This document shows positions 15,820 to 23,680 of a DNA stretch of 30,585 bases, one piece after another. Source of the DNA: an uncultured Arcobacter sp. (GTDB lineage Bacteria > Campylobacterota > Campylobacteria > Campylobacterales > Arcobacteraceae); NCBI GenBank assembly GCA_937860115.1, contig CALMBI010000003.1, forward strand, positions 1 to 30,585. The letters are read 5' to 3'. A model generated the notes under the pieces. The model was given only the letters and a program-made list of their open reading frames with translations, made no database searches and was not told the origin of the DNA. The stretch's first letter is position 1, and each line of letters opens with the position of its first letter. A program made the position numbers and the translations under genes.

Positions 15820-15846
15820 CCTTTTTAAATGGGACATTTAAAAAGG
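15820..15846 (+). promoter_or_regulatory. Hairpin occluding the cysG ribosome binding site
   Basis: CCTTTTTAAATG (15820-15831) and CATTTAAAAAGG (15835-15846) are perfect complements around a GGA loop, a 12-bp stem. The last two bases of the right arm are the GG of the AAGGAG ribosome binding site (15843-15848), six bases before ATG 15852 allowing for the gap. A competing short stem, GTCCC (15817-15821) with GGGAC (15831-15835), overlaps it. The stem is mostly A-T pairs, so it could open easily. Confidence 0.5.
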
Positions 15847-15851
15847 AGTTC

Positions 15852-17132
15852 ATGATGAGTTTACCAGTACTACTTAAAAACCCAAAAATACTTTTACTTG
15901 GTGCTGGGAATGTAGCCTTGCAAAAAGCAAAAGTTTTAAGTGAAAACGAAATTGACTTTTGCACCATTTCAGAAGAATTTTTAGGAACATTTTTACAATA
16001 TTCAAAAAGAAATAAAAACAAAAGTTTTGAAGTGAATGACCTTGATGGATTTGATTATGTTGTCGATGCTACTGGCAATAGCAAAGTGACACAACTTCTT
16101 TTAAAAGAGAAACAAAAAAGATTTTTTATGCTCAATGTTGTAGATGTTCCTCATTTATGTGATTTTTATTTTATGGCTTTACTGAATATTGGAAAAGCTC
16201 AAATTGGAGTATCTTCCAATGGTGCTTCTCCACTCTTGGCAAAAAAAATAAGAGATAAAATAAAAAACATACTTCCAAAAGATGCACTTGAAGAGCTTTT
16301 AGAAGAAGCTAGTAGTGAGAGAAAAGATGGGATTATCAATAAAGAAAAGTTAGAACTAAAAGCAAATAAGATTTTTGCAAAAGCTTATATTATAGGGTGT
16401 GGGATAGGAGATGTTGAACTTCTAACAGTGAAAGCTTATAAAACTATACAGTCACTTGAAGTTGCACTTGTAGATAATCTTATCAGTGATGAGATAAAAG
16501 CGATTATTCCAGAAAATTGTCAAATTATAGATGTTGGTAAAGCAAAAGGGTTTCATAAAAAATCTCAAGATGAGATAAACCAAATTTTTTTGGAACATCT
16601 TCAAATGGGAAAATCGGTTGGACGACTTAAAAGTGGTGATCCGTATCTTTATGGAAGAGGTGCAGAAGAGGCTTTGTATCTTTTGCAAAATGATTTTTCA
16701 AATATTGAAGTGATTCCAGGGGTGACTTCAGCTCTTAGTGGTTGCACAGTTGCTGGAATTCCAGTTACTCATAGAGATATTTCAAAAAGTTTTTCAGTAG
16801 TCACTGCACATCTTAAAAATAACTCACTTAATCTTGACTGGATAGAACTCTTAAAAATTCCACAACATACGACTGTTGTACTCATGGGATTATCAAGGGC
16901 TGAACAGATAAAAGAGGCAGCACTTTTAAATGGATGTGATGAAAATATGCCTTGTGCCATAGTTTCCAATGCAAGTAGAGGAAATCAAGAAGTGATTGTA
17001 ACAACACTAGAAAAATTGGACGAGAGTGCAAAAATGACAAAACAGCCATCAATTATCGTATTTGGTGATGTTGTGGAGTTTGCAAATATCTTACCAAAAT
17101 ATAAATCTATACAAGAGGATACAAATGACTAA
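15852..17132 (+). CDS. cysG: Siroheme synthase: precorrin-2 dehydrogenase/ferrochelatase fused to uroporphyrinogen-III methyltransferase
   Basis: 426 residues. The N-terminal part (to about 170) is the Met8/SirC-type NAD-dependent dehydrogenase and ferrochelatase, with nucleotide motif LLGAGNVALQKAK. From about 176 follows the S-adenosylmethionine uroporphyrinogen-III methyltransferase: YIIGCGIGDVELLTVKA, GRLKSGDPYLYGRG, and VIPGVTSALSGCTVAGIPVTHRD. Together they turn uroporphyrinogen III into siroheme, the cofactor of the next gene product, NirA, whose ATG overlaps this stop by 8 bp. ATG 15852 is followed at once by a second ATG; either may be used. The 5' leader has an occluding hairpin. 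It could also serve sulfite reductase. Confidence 0.92.
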   Translation: MMSLPVLLKNPKILLLGAGNVALQKAKVLSENEIDFCTISEEFLGTFLQYSKRNKNKSFEVNDLDGFDYVVDATGNSKVTQLLLKEKQKRFFMLNVVDVPHLCDFYFMALLNIGKAQIGVSSNGASPLLAKKIRDKIKNILPKDALEELLEEASSERKDGIINKEKLELKANKIFAKAYIIGCGIGDVELLTVKAYKTIQSLEVALVDNLISDEIKAIIPENCQIIDVGKAKGFHKKSQDEINQIFLEHLQMGKSVGRLKSGDPYLYGRGAEEALYLLQNDFSNIEVIPGVTSALSGCTVAGIPVTHRDISKSFSVVTAHLKNNSLNLDWIELLKIPQHTTVVLMGLSRAEQIKEAALLNGCDENMPCAIVSNASRGNQEVIVTTLEKLDESAKMTKQPSIIVFGDVVEFANILPKYKSIQEDTND

Positions 17133-18684
17133 ATTACAAGAAGCAAAAATTGCAAGAGATGGAAAACTCAATAAAATAGAGCTTATTAAACAAACCAAAA
17201 AATCTTTAGAATTTTTTGAAAGTTTTGAAGAATTTTGTAAAGGGAAGTTAGAAGATGTAAGTGATGATGAGAAAAACTTTTTTCTCAAATGTTTTGGGAT
17301 ATTCCATAAAGATGATGATACTTTTATGCTTCGAGTTCGAATTCCAGCAGGGCAACTTACATTTTTTCAAGCAATCGAGATAGGAAAAATCGCTTCAAGG
17401 CACGGGGAAGATTATATAGATATCACTACAAGACAACAAATTGAGCTAAGATATTTGAAATTCAATGACCTCTATGAAGTGATTCAAAAGCTTCAAAATG
17501 TCGGGATAACAACATTTCAAACAGGAATAGATAATTTTAGAAATATTGTAACTTCCTCTTTTGATGGACTTGGCGAGCAAAGAGTAATTGAATGTAAACC
17601 TTTTATAAATGAGATGCAAGAGATATTTTTGAATGAAGAGGAGTGGCTTGGGACACTTCCTAGAAAATTTAATACGGCAATCTTGGGAACATTTGTAAAT
17701 GACTGTAATATTTATGGGCATGATTGTTGTTTTATTGTTGCAAAAAAAGGGGAAAAACTTGGATTTAATCTCTATCTTGGTGGAAAAGTTGGTGTCCAAG
17801 CGAGTGATAGTGGAATTTTTGTGATGCAAAAAGATGTTATCACAGTTTATAAAGCTATTATCAATCTTTTTAAAGAGTTTGGATTTAGGGACAATAGAAA
17901 TAAAAATAGACTCCATTTCCTCCTTGAAGCTGTTGGTATGGAGGAGTTTGTAAAGGCGATTAAAATTTATAGTGGACTTGAATTTGAAGATGCTGGAGAG
18001 ATAGTAGCAAAAGAGGAATTTTTACTTGATAAAGAGGGTGTTTTAGATTTAGGCAATGGGCTTATTGCTTATAATTTTTCTATTCCTAGTGGAATATTTA
18101 GTGGTGAGGCTATGATGGAAGCTGGAAAATTAGCAGAGCTGGTGCAAGGGCAAATTAGACTTTCAGTTGAGCAAAGTTTTTATATCGTATGTAAAAAAGA
18201 GCATAAAGAGATTTTGCAAAAAAGTCAGTTATCACAGAAATATGCAAGTTATCAAAATCCTTTTTTTAGAAATATGATCGCTTGCGCTGGAATCAAAACT
18301 TGCTCTTTTGGTGTCATAGACACTAAGGGGATAGCTATAGAAACATCCAATCTTCTAACCAAAGCTTTTCCAAATTTGGAAGGGAAAATCAAACTCTACT
18401 GGTCTGGTTGCCCAAAGGGGTGTGGAATCCATGGGGTTGGTGATATTGGATTTGAAGGGTGCAAAACAAAAGATGAAGATGGCAATAGATGTGATGGAGT
18501 CCATATCTTTGTAGGGGGGAAATCAACCAATTATGCAAAAGAGGGAGAGATCTATAAAAAATCTGTTCCAATAAACCAACTGATAGCTACCCTCTCACCA
18601 TTGCTTGAGAACTATCAAACTTATAAATTAGTTGGAGAAAGTTTTGAGAACTTTTATGAACGATGTGGTGCTGGATCCAAATAA
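17125..18684 (+). CDS. nirA: Ferredoxin-type siroheme nitrite reductase (assimilatory)
   Basis: 519 residues from ATG 17125, preceded by GAGGAT; a longer frame starting at 17062 lies inside cysG and is rejected. Two repeats of the nitrite/sulfite reductase fold are present. The [4Fe-4S]-siroheme cysteines are Cys387 and Cys393 (CAGIKTC) and Cys429 and Cys433 (CPKGC). TGIDNFRNIVTSSFDGL matches the substrate-side segment of nitrite reductases. It reduces nitrite to ammonium with six electrons, presumably from ferredoxin. Ferredoxin-sulfite reductases share these motifs, so the nitrite call rests on nasA-nrtABD next door. The last 31 bp overlap the end of the convergent lpxH-like gene. Confidence 0.85.
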   Translation: MTKLQEAKIARDGKLNKIELIKQTKKSLEFFESFEEFCKGKLEDVSDDEKNFFLKCFGIFHKDDDTFMLRVRIPAGQLTFFQAIEIGKIASRHGEDYIDITTRQQIELRYLKFNDLYEVIQKLQNVGITTFQTGIDNFRNIVTSSFDGLGEQRVIECKPFINEMQEIFLNEEEWLGTLPRKFNTAILGTFVNDCNIYGHDCCFIVAKKGEKLGFNLYLGGKVGVQASDSGIFVMQKDVITVYKAIINLFKEFGFRDNRNKNRLHFLLEAVGMEEFVKAIKIYSGLEFEDAGEIVAKEEFLLDKEGVLDLGNGLIAYNFSIPSGIFSGEAMMEAGKLAELVQGQIRLSVEQSFYIVCKKEHKEILQKSQLSQKYASYQNPFFRNMIACAGIKTCSFGVIDTKGIAIETSNLLTKAFPNLEGKIKLYWSGCPKGCGIHGVGDIGFEGCKTKDEDGNRCDGVHIFVGGKSTNYAKEGEIYKKSVPINQLIATLSPLLENYQTYKLVGESFENFYERCGAGSK

Positions 18685-19403
18685 CAAGCAAGATGGATCT
18701 CGCCATCTTCTATCCTCATATAGCTATGTTCTACACCAAAAGCTGGTAAATTGAGATAAAGTTTTTTTGTATCATTATTTTGAAAAAAATTACCTTGATG
18801 AAAATGTCCTTCAATAAAAATATCTGCATCGATATTATTTTTATAGTTCTCGATTCTAGAACTTGCAAAACTATCAAAATCACTAAACATATGACTTATA
18901 TATTTATCTCTTAGCCAAAAATCTATCTTTTTTGTAAGCCAATTATTTTTATCACACATATTTAAAAATAAAAGCAATTGATGATTTCTAATGATTTTTG
19001 TGTAGATGCTATAACCAACTGGAGTAAAAATATCACCATGAGCTAATGCGACATTCTTCTTATCCCATTTGAAAATTATTGGTTGAAGTTCTCTTTTGAA
19101 AACTAAAAGATTTGGAAATAAAGAGGAGAGATTATAATCATGATTTCCTTCAAAATAAAACACCTCTATTTTGTTTGAGAGTTGATTGATAAGATCAATA
19201 AGGACTTTATTCTGAGAAACAAAATACTCTATTTCAGATGACAAAAAGTCAAAAATATCCCCCATCAAAAAAAGCTGTGTTGCTTCAAGTTTTCCACTTT
19301 TTATATCAGTTAAAAACTCTAAAAACTCTCTTCTGTTTGGATTAAAATGGACATCTGCTACAAATAAAGCACCATCTTTTATTACAAGTGGATTATGGGA
19401 CAT
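18654..19403 (-). CDS. LpxH/LpxJ-like calcineurin-fold phosphoesterase (UDP-2,3-diacylglucosamine hydrolase candidate)
   Basis: 249 residues with the full metallophosphoesterase set: Asp17-x-His19 (ADVHFN), GDIFD (Asp49), GNHD (Asn87, His88), AHGD near 122, and GHFH near 208. These bind two metals, usually manganese. LpxH, or its Campylobacterota counterpart LpxJ, removes UMP from UDP-2,3-diacylglucosamine in lipid A synthesis, and I infer that role; the motifs alone do not separate it from other phosphoesterases. Its ATG lies inside the last codons of argC, and it is last in the greA-argC run. The 3' end overlaps convergent nirA by 31 bp. Confidence 0.75.
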   Translation of the reverse strand: MSHNPLVIKDGALFVADVHFNPNRREFLEFLTDIKSGKLEATQLFLMGDIFDFLSSEIEYFVSQNKVLIDLINQLSNKIEVFYFEGNHDYNLSSLFPNLLVFKRELQPIIFKWDKKNVALAHGDIFTPVGYSIYTKIIRNHQLLLFLNMCDKNNWLTKKIDFWLRDKYISHMFSDFDSFASSRIENYKNNIDADIFIEGHFHQGNFFQNNDTKKLYLNLPAFGVEHSYMRIEDGEIHLACYLDPAPHRS

Positions 19404-20412
19404 AAGCTATCTTTGGTATCCCACAATTTTCATCAAAGCCACACATAATATTTGCATTCACAACTGCTGCACTTGAAGCACCTTTTAGAAGATTATCTAT
19501 ACTACTATTGATAAATAAATCTCTTCCATTTTGAACTACAAAAATATCACAAAAATTTGTCCCACTTGTATTTTTGATATTGACTGGTTCATCATAAATT
19601 CGTACAAACTCTTCATCTTTATAGTACGCTTTTAAAACACTTTTTGCATCAATATCCTCTTCCAAAGTAACATACACACTCACAAGCATCCCTCTTGTAA
19701 CTGGTATTAGATGGGGTACAAAGTTAATTTTTAAATCTTTTTTCCCTATTAATTTTGCTTTTTCGACTATTTCAGGGGTATGTCTGTGTTTAAGTGGATT
19801 GTATGCTGTCATATTTTCACTCACACTTACAAAACTTGTCGCATCTGTTAGCTTTTTCCCAGCTCCACTTATTCCACTTTTTGCATCGATAAAAACACTA
19901 GCCCCCTCTTTTATAAATGGCAAAAATGGAGCAAGAGCTAAAAATGATGCTGTTGGATAACACCCTGGGTTTGCTACTAGATTTGTATTTTTAATAGCTT
20001 CTCTATAAAACTCTGGCATCCCATAGACTGCATTTGGAAGATTGAGAGTATCTTCATGTTTGCAATAGTGTTTCTCATAAGTATCAAGTTCAAGTCTATA
20101 ATCAGCACTTAAATCAACAACTTTAAGGCCACCAAGAGCCAAAAGTTCTTTTGCAAATCCCATAGAAGCTTGATGTGGAAGAGCCAAAAAAACAAGTTCA
20201 CTTACAGCTTTAATATCATTTGCATTTGCTTTTTTCACCTCCATTTCAAATACACCATTCAAAGATGGATGGAGTTTTGAAACAGTTGTATTTCCCTCAC
20301 TATTAGCGACATAAGTGATGTTAAAATTTGGATGATTGATAAGAATTTTTAAAAGTTCTAATCCAGTATATCCACTAGCCCCAACAATCGCTACATTTAT
20401 TTTATTTGACAT
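19393..20412 (-). CDS. argC: N-acetyl-gamma-glutamyl-phosphate reductase
   Basis: 339 residues from ATG 20412, where GGAG lies seven bases upstream; an open frame reaching 20550 is only the greA overlap. NADP-binding start INVAIVGASGYTGLELL, catalytic Cys151 in NPGCYPTAS, SGISGAGK, and the HRHTPEI segment are all present. It catalyses the NADPH-dependent third step from glutamate to ornithine in arginine synthesis. It overlaps greA by 11 bp upstream and the lpxH-like gene by 11 bp downstream, so all three are coupled. No other arg genes are nearby. Confidence 0.95.
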   Translation of the reverse strand: MSNKINVAIVGASGYTGLELLKILINHPNFNITYVANSEGNTTVSKLHPSLNGVFEMEVKKANANDIKAVSELVFLALPHQASMGFAKELLALGGLKVVDLSADYRLELDTYEKHYCKHEDTLNLPNAVYGMPEFYREAIKNTNLVANPGCYPTASFLALAPFLPFIKEGASVFIDAKSGISGAGKKLTDATSFVSVSENMTAYNPLKHRHTPEIVEKAKLIGKKDLKINFVPHLIPVTRGMLVSVYVTLEEDIDAKSVLKAYYKDEEFVRIYDEPVNIKNTSGTNFCDIFVVQNGRDLFINSSIDNLLKGASSAAVVNANIMCGFDENCGIPKIAYVP

Positions 20413-20878
20413 ACTTAATCTCCAAAACCTCAAACTCTTTTTTCCCACCAGGAAGTTGTGCATGTACTTCATCCCCCTCCTCTTTTCCAAGAAGTTGTTT
20501 TGCAAGTGGTGAATGAAATGAGATATACCCAAGCTCTGGATTACTATCAAATGAACTTACGATTTTATAAGTTATCTCACTCTCATCAGCTAAATCAAGA
20601 AGCTTTATAGTTGAGCCAAAGCTTACTTTGTCATGTGCAAGAGTTTCTGGGTTGATGATGATTGCTTTTGTTATTGTATCTTCTAACTCAGCTATCTTTT
20701 TATCGGTATTTGCTTGATCTTCTCTTGCTGCATGGTATTCTGCATTTTCTTTTAAGTCGCCTAATTGTCTAGCCTCTTCAATAGCTACTAAAATTTTTGG
20801 TCTTGTAACTGTTTTTAGTTCATTTAAAAGTGCTGTAATTTTTTCAAATACTTCATTGGTCATCGGCTCTTTTTGCAT
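20402..20878 (-). CDS. greA: Transcription elongation factor GreA
   Basis: 158 residues, the same length as E. coli GreA. An N-terminal coiled coil carries the tip motif GDLKENAEYHAAREDQ with Asp41 and Glu44, the residues that reach the RNA polymerase active site and help cleave backtracked RNA. The C-terminal FKBP-like domain follows (GSTIKLLD to SPLAKQLLGKEEGDEV and LPGGKKEFEVLEIKY). AAGGAA lies nine bases upstream of the ATG. It is the first gene of the greA-argC-lpxH-like run. Confidence 0.96.
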   Translation of the reverse strand: MQKEPMTNEVFEKITALLNELKTVTRPKILVAIEEARQLGDLKENAEYHAAREDQANTDKKIAELEDTITKAIIINPETLAHDKVSFGSTIKLLDLADESEITYKIVSSFDSNPELGYISFHSPLAKQLLGKEEGDEVHAQLPGGKKEFEVLEIKYVK

Positions 20879-20907
20879 AAGAATGTTCCTTAAAATAATT
20901 TTGTTCT

Positions 20908-20913
20908 ATCATA
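20908..20913 (-). promoter_or_regulatory. Candidate -10 box for greA
   Basis: TATGAT on the minus strand, about 30 bases before the greA ATG, is the best -10-like element in the divergent gap to clpS. The rest of the gap (20914-21040) shows no clear structure. Confidence 0.35.
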
Positions 20914-21040
20914 AAAGTGGTAATGATATCCAAAAATAAAATAAAGTGATATTAATACATCTCAAAAGCTCTGAAAATTTTCAGCTACCTTGTGAAAATC
21001 AAATAATATTTTGAGCATAAGTAAAATATGCAATCTGATT

Positions 21041-21049
21041 TGTTATAAT
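21041..21049 (+). promoter_or_regulatory. Extended -10 promoter of clpS-clpA
   Basis: TGTTATAAT fits an extended -10 element (TGn plus TATAAT). The start site would be near 21056, leaving a leader of about 33 bases before the clpS TTG. No heat-shock HrcA-type inverted repeat is visible in the gap. Confidence 0.55.
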
Positions 21050-21089
21050 CCACGCTATTTGAAACACTATACAATACGGGGAGACAATT

Positions 21090-21389
21090 TTGGCTACAAG
21101 AATAGAATATGGAACAGATACAGATATAGAGCTCCAAGAACCAAAAAAATATAAAGTGATACTTTTAAACGACAACTACTCAACAGTTGAATTTGTGATA
21201 CAAATCTTAGTGCAAATATTCAAAAAAAACCTAGATGATGCAACTGCTATCACTATGAATATTCACGAACAAGGGAGAGGTGTATGTGGAATATACACAT
21301 ACGAAATAGCCCAAACAAAAGTAGCACAAGTAAGAAACAATGCAAGAAAAGCAGAATTTACACTAAAAGCTATCATGGAAGAAGAATAA
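21090..21389 (+). CDS. clpS: ATP-dependent Clp protease adaptor ClpS
   Basis: 99 residues starting at TTG 21090, six bases after a strong GGGGAG; there is no nearby ATG in frame. The ClpS core is clear: YKVILLNDNYSTVEFVIQIL (binding pocket for N-degrons), then the helix with MNIHEQGRGVCGIYTYEIAQTKVAQV, and a closing segment PLKA-like FTLKAIMEE. ClpS hands proteins with destabilising N-terminal residues to ClpA and blocks other substrates. clpA follows 11 bp after the stop. Confidence 0.95.
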   Translation: MATRIEYGTDTDIELQEPKKYKVILLNDNYSTVEFVIQILVQIFKKNLDDATAITMNIHEQGRGVCGIYTYEIAQTKVAQVRNNARKAEFTLKAIMEEE

Positions 21390-21400
21390 AAAGGGCAAAT

Positions 21401-23653
21401 ATAAATGAAGACAAAGAGCTCCAAAAAATTTTTACTCATGCAGTAAATTACGCAAGAGCAAATAGACATGAATATCTAACGTTAGAACATATATTTTTAT
21501 ACATATTGAAAGATGGAATGATCTCTACAATTTTAACAAATTTAGGAATAGAGCTTAGTGAACTTGAAACAAAACTCAAAAATCATATCATGCAAAATAC
21601 TCCAAAATATCAAGAAAACGAAACAAACCAAGACCCAATTGAAACAATAAGTGTATCAACTATGATGGAAGAAGTGTTTTCTCACGCAAGTTTGAGTGGA
21701 AGAAATACTATAACAATCGAAGATATTTTCGTATCAATTTTAAAAAATGACAAAGCTTACAGTACCTATCTTTTAAAAGAGCAAGGGTTACAAAAAGTTG
21801 ATATTTTAGAAGAGATAAGTCACGGTGGAAATGATGATGAGGATGAATTTGATGATTTTGAAGAGATGGAGGAGTTAGATGAATCACTCCAAACAAACCA
21901 AAGAAACAAAAAAAATGACAAATCTCCTTTAGCTGAAAATAGCACAGAGCTAGTAGCATTGGCGATTGATGGTAAAATCGACCCAGTTATTGGAAGAGAG
22001 AGTGAAGTGGCAAGAGTGATAGAGATACTAGGAAGAAGAAAGAAAAATAACCCTATTTTACTTGGAGAAACAGGTGTTGGGAAAACCGCTATCGTAGAAG
22101 CATTGGCTTTAAAAATAGCAACAAATGAGATACCAGATGATTTAAAAGATGCAAAAATCTTTGCCCTTGATATGGGAAGTATGGTAGCTGGGACAAAATA
22201 TAGAGGGGATTTTGAGAAAAAACTCAAAAGTGTACTCAAAGAGGTGAGCAAAAGCAATAAATCTATCCTTTTTATCGATGAGATTCATCAAATCATAGGT
22301 GCTGGAAGCGTTGGTGGAGGTTCGATGGATGCTTCAAATATCCTCAAACCACTCCTAAGTAGCGGAAAACTAAAATGTATCGGAGCTACTACTTATGAAG
22401 AGTATAGAGCTGATTTTACAAAAGATAAAGCATTTAGTAGAAGATTTGCAAAAGTGGAAGTAAAAGAGCCAAATATCGAAGATAGTATCAAGATTTTAGA
22501 AGGGCTAAAAAGCAAATATGAGGAGTTTCATGGTGTCGTGTATGAAGCTGAAGCTTTAAGACTTTGTGTAGAGCTTTCTAAAAAATTTATAACTGATAGA
22601 TTTTTGCCTGATAGTGCGATTGATGTCCTTGATGAAGTGGCAGCTACTAAAAAATATAGTGTAAAAAAAGGGAAAAAACCACTTAAAATTCTTAGTTCTG
22701 ATGTAGAAAAAACTATTTCAAAAATGGCAAATATCCCACCAAAAACAGCAACCTCATCTGATTTAACACTTTTAGAAAAACTAGAATCAAATCTTATGAA
22801 AAGAGTGTTTGGACAAGATGAAGCTATCAAAAAAATAAGTAAAGCTATCAAGATAAATAGAGCGGGACTTGGAAGCAATAACAAACCAATCGGAAGCTTC
22901 TTATTTACAGGATCAACTGGTGTAGGAAAAACTGAAGTCGCTAAAGAGTTAGCTAAAGTTTTAGGGGTACATTTTGCTAGATTTGATATGAGTGAATATG
23001 GAGAAGCTCATACAGTGAGCCGTCTTATAGGTGCACCTGCTGGATATGTGGGACACGAAAAAGGGGGACTTTTAAGTGAAGCTATCAAAAAACATCCACA
23101 TTGTGTACTCCTTCTTGATGAGATTGAAAAAGCTCATCCTGAACTTTTAAATATCCTTCTGCAAGTGATGGATAATGCAACGATTACCGATAACAACGGC
23201 TATAAAGTTGACTTTCAAAATGTTATCATCATCATGACTTCAAATCTAGGGGCAAAAGCTGCAAATGTGATGGGATTTACAAAAGATGAATCACTCAATA
23301 CAGATAAAGCAGTCAAAAATTTCTTTGCACCAGAGTTTAGAAATAGACTTGATGAGATAGTCAAATTCAACCAACTTGACCAAAAAACTATCCTTTTGGT
23401 TGTTAGTAAATTTATAGATGATTTGGAAAGTTCCCTTGAAGATAAAAAAGTAAAAATCACCATCACAAAAAAAGCAAAAGAGGAGCTAGCAAAACTTGGC
23501 TACAACAAAGAACTTGGTGCTCGTCCACTTGATAGAGTGATAAGAGATAAGATAAAACTCCCACTAAGTGATGAGATACTCTTTGGAAAACTCAAAAATG
23601 GTGGAAATGTCAAAATTGACTATAAAGAGGATTTTACCTTTAAATACGAGTAA
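21401..23653 (+). CDS. clpA: ATP-dependent Clp protease ATP-binding subunit ClpA, apparent ATA start
   Basis: About 751 residues. N-terminal Clp repeat domain (KELQKIFTHAVNYARANRHEYLTLEHIFL), an acidic linker, AAA module 1 with Walker A LLGETGVGKT and Walker B ILFIDEIHQ, AAA module 2 with FTGSTGVGKTEVAKEL and VLLLDEIEKAH, and the C-terminal sensor GARPLDRVI. It unfolds substrates for ClpP. The expected start of the protein, at NEDKELQ, has no ATG, GTG or TTG in frame; the codon there is ATA 21401, five bases after AAGGGC. An ATG at 21405 is out of frame, and the only in-frame ATG (21284) lies inside clpS. I take ATA as the start. Confidence 0.9.
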   Translation: MNEDKELQKIFTHAVNYARANRHEYLTLEHIFLYILKDGMISTILTNLGIELSELETKLKNHIMQNTPKYQENETNQDPIETISVSTMMEEVFSHASLSGRNTITIEDIFVSILKNDKAYSTYLLKEQGLQKVDILEEISHGGNDDEDEFDDFEEMEELDESLQTNQRNKKNDKSPLAENSTELVALAIDGKIDPVIGRESEVARVIEILGRRKKNNPILLGETGVGKTAIVEALALKIATNEIPDDLKDAKIFALDMGSMVAGTKYRGDFEKKLKSVLKEVSKSNKSILFIDEIHQIIGAGSVGGGSMDASNILKPLLSSGKLKCIGATTYEEYRADFTKDKAFSRRFAKVEVKEPNIEDSIKILEGLKSKYEEFHGVVYEAEALRLCVELSKKFITDRFLPDSAIDVLDEVAATKKYSVKKGKKPLKILSSDVEKTISKMANIPPKTATSSDLTLLEKLESNLMKRVFGQDEAIKKISKAIKINRAGLGSNNKPIGSFLFTGSTGVGKTEVAKELAKVLGVHFARFDMSEYGEAHTVSRLIGAPAGYVGHEKGGLLSEAIKKHPHCVLLLDEIEKAHPELLNILLQVMDNATITDNNGYKVDFQNVIIIMTSNLGAKAANVMGFTKDESLNTDKAVKNFFAPEFRNRLDEIVKFNQLDQKTILLVVSKFIDDLESSLEDKKVKITITKKAKEELAKLGYNKELGARPLDRVIRDKIKLPLSDEILFGKLKNGGNVKIDYKEDFTFKYE

Positions 23654-23680
23654 AACTACTCGTATTTAATTTATTTTTGT
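23641..23680 (+). terminator. Intrinsic terminator of clpS-clpA
   Basis: TAAATACGAGTA (23641-23652) and TACTCGTATTTA (23657-23668) form a perfect 12-bp stem around AAAC, then comes the T-rich ATTTATTTTTG. The clpA stop codon is within the hairpin. It separates clpA from the convergent membrane protein gene, whose stop lies in the T-rich tail. Confidence 0.72.

Noticed and set aside
17062..17124. 21-residue N-terminal extension of NirA
   Set aside because: It lies inside cysG without a ribosome binding site; ATG 17125 has GAGGAT upstream and fits the family.
20413..20550. 46-residue N-terminal extension of ArgC
   Set aside because: It overlaps greA in another frame; the protein family starts at MSNKINVAIVGASG, where GGAG is correctly spaced.
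21284..21400. 39-residue N-terminal extension of ClpA from an ATG in clpS
   Set aside because: The segment is clpS read in another frame (Lys/Ser/Arg rich), unlike any ClpA N-terminus; ATA 21401 fits position and ribosome binding site better.
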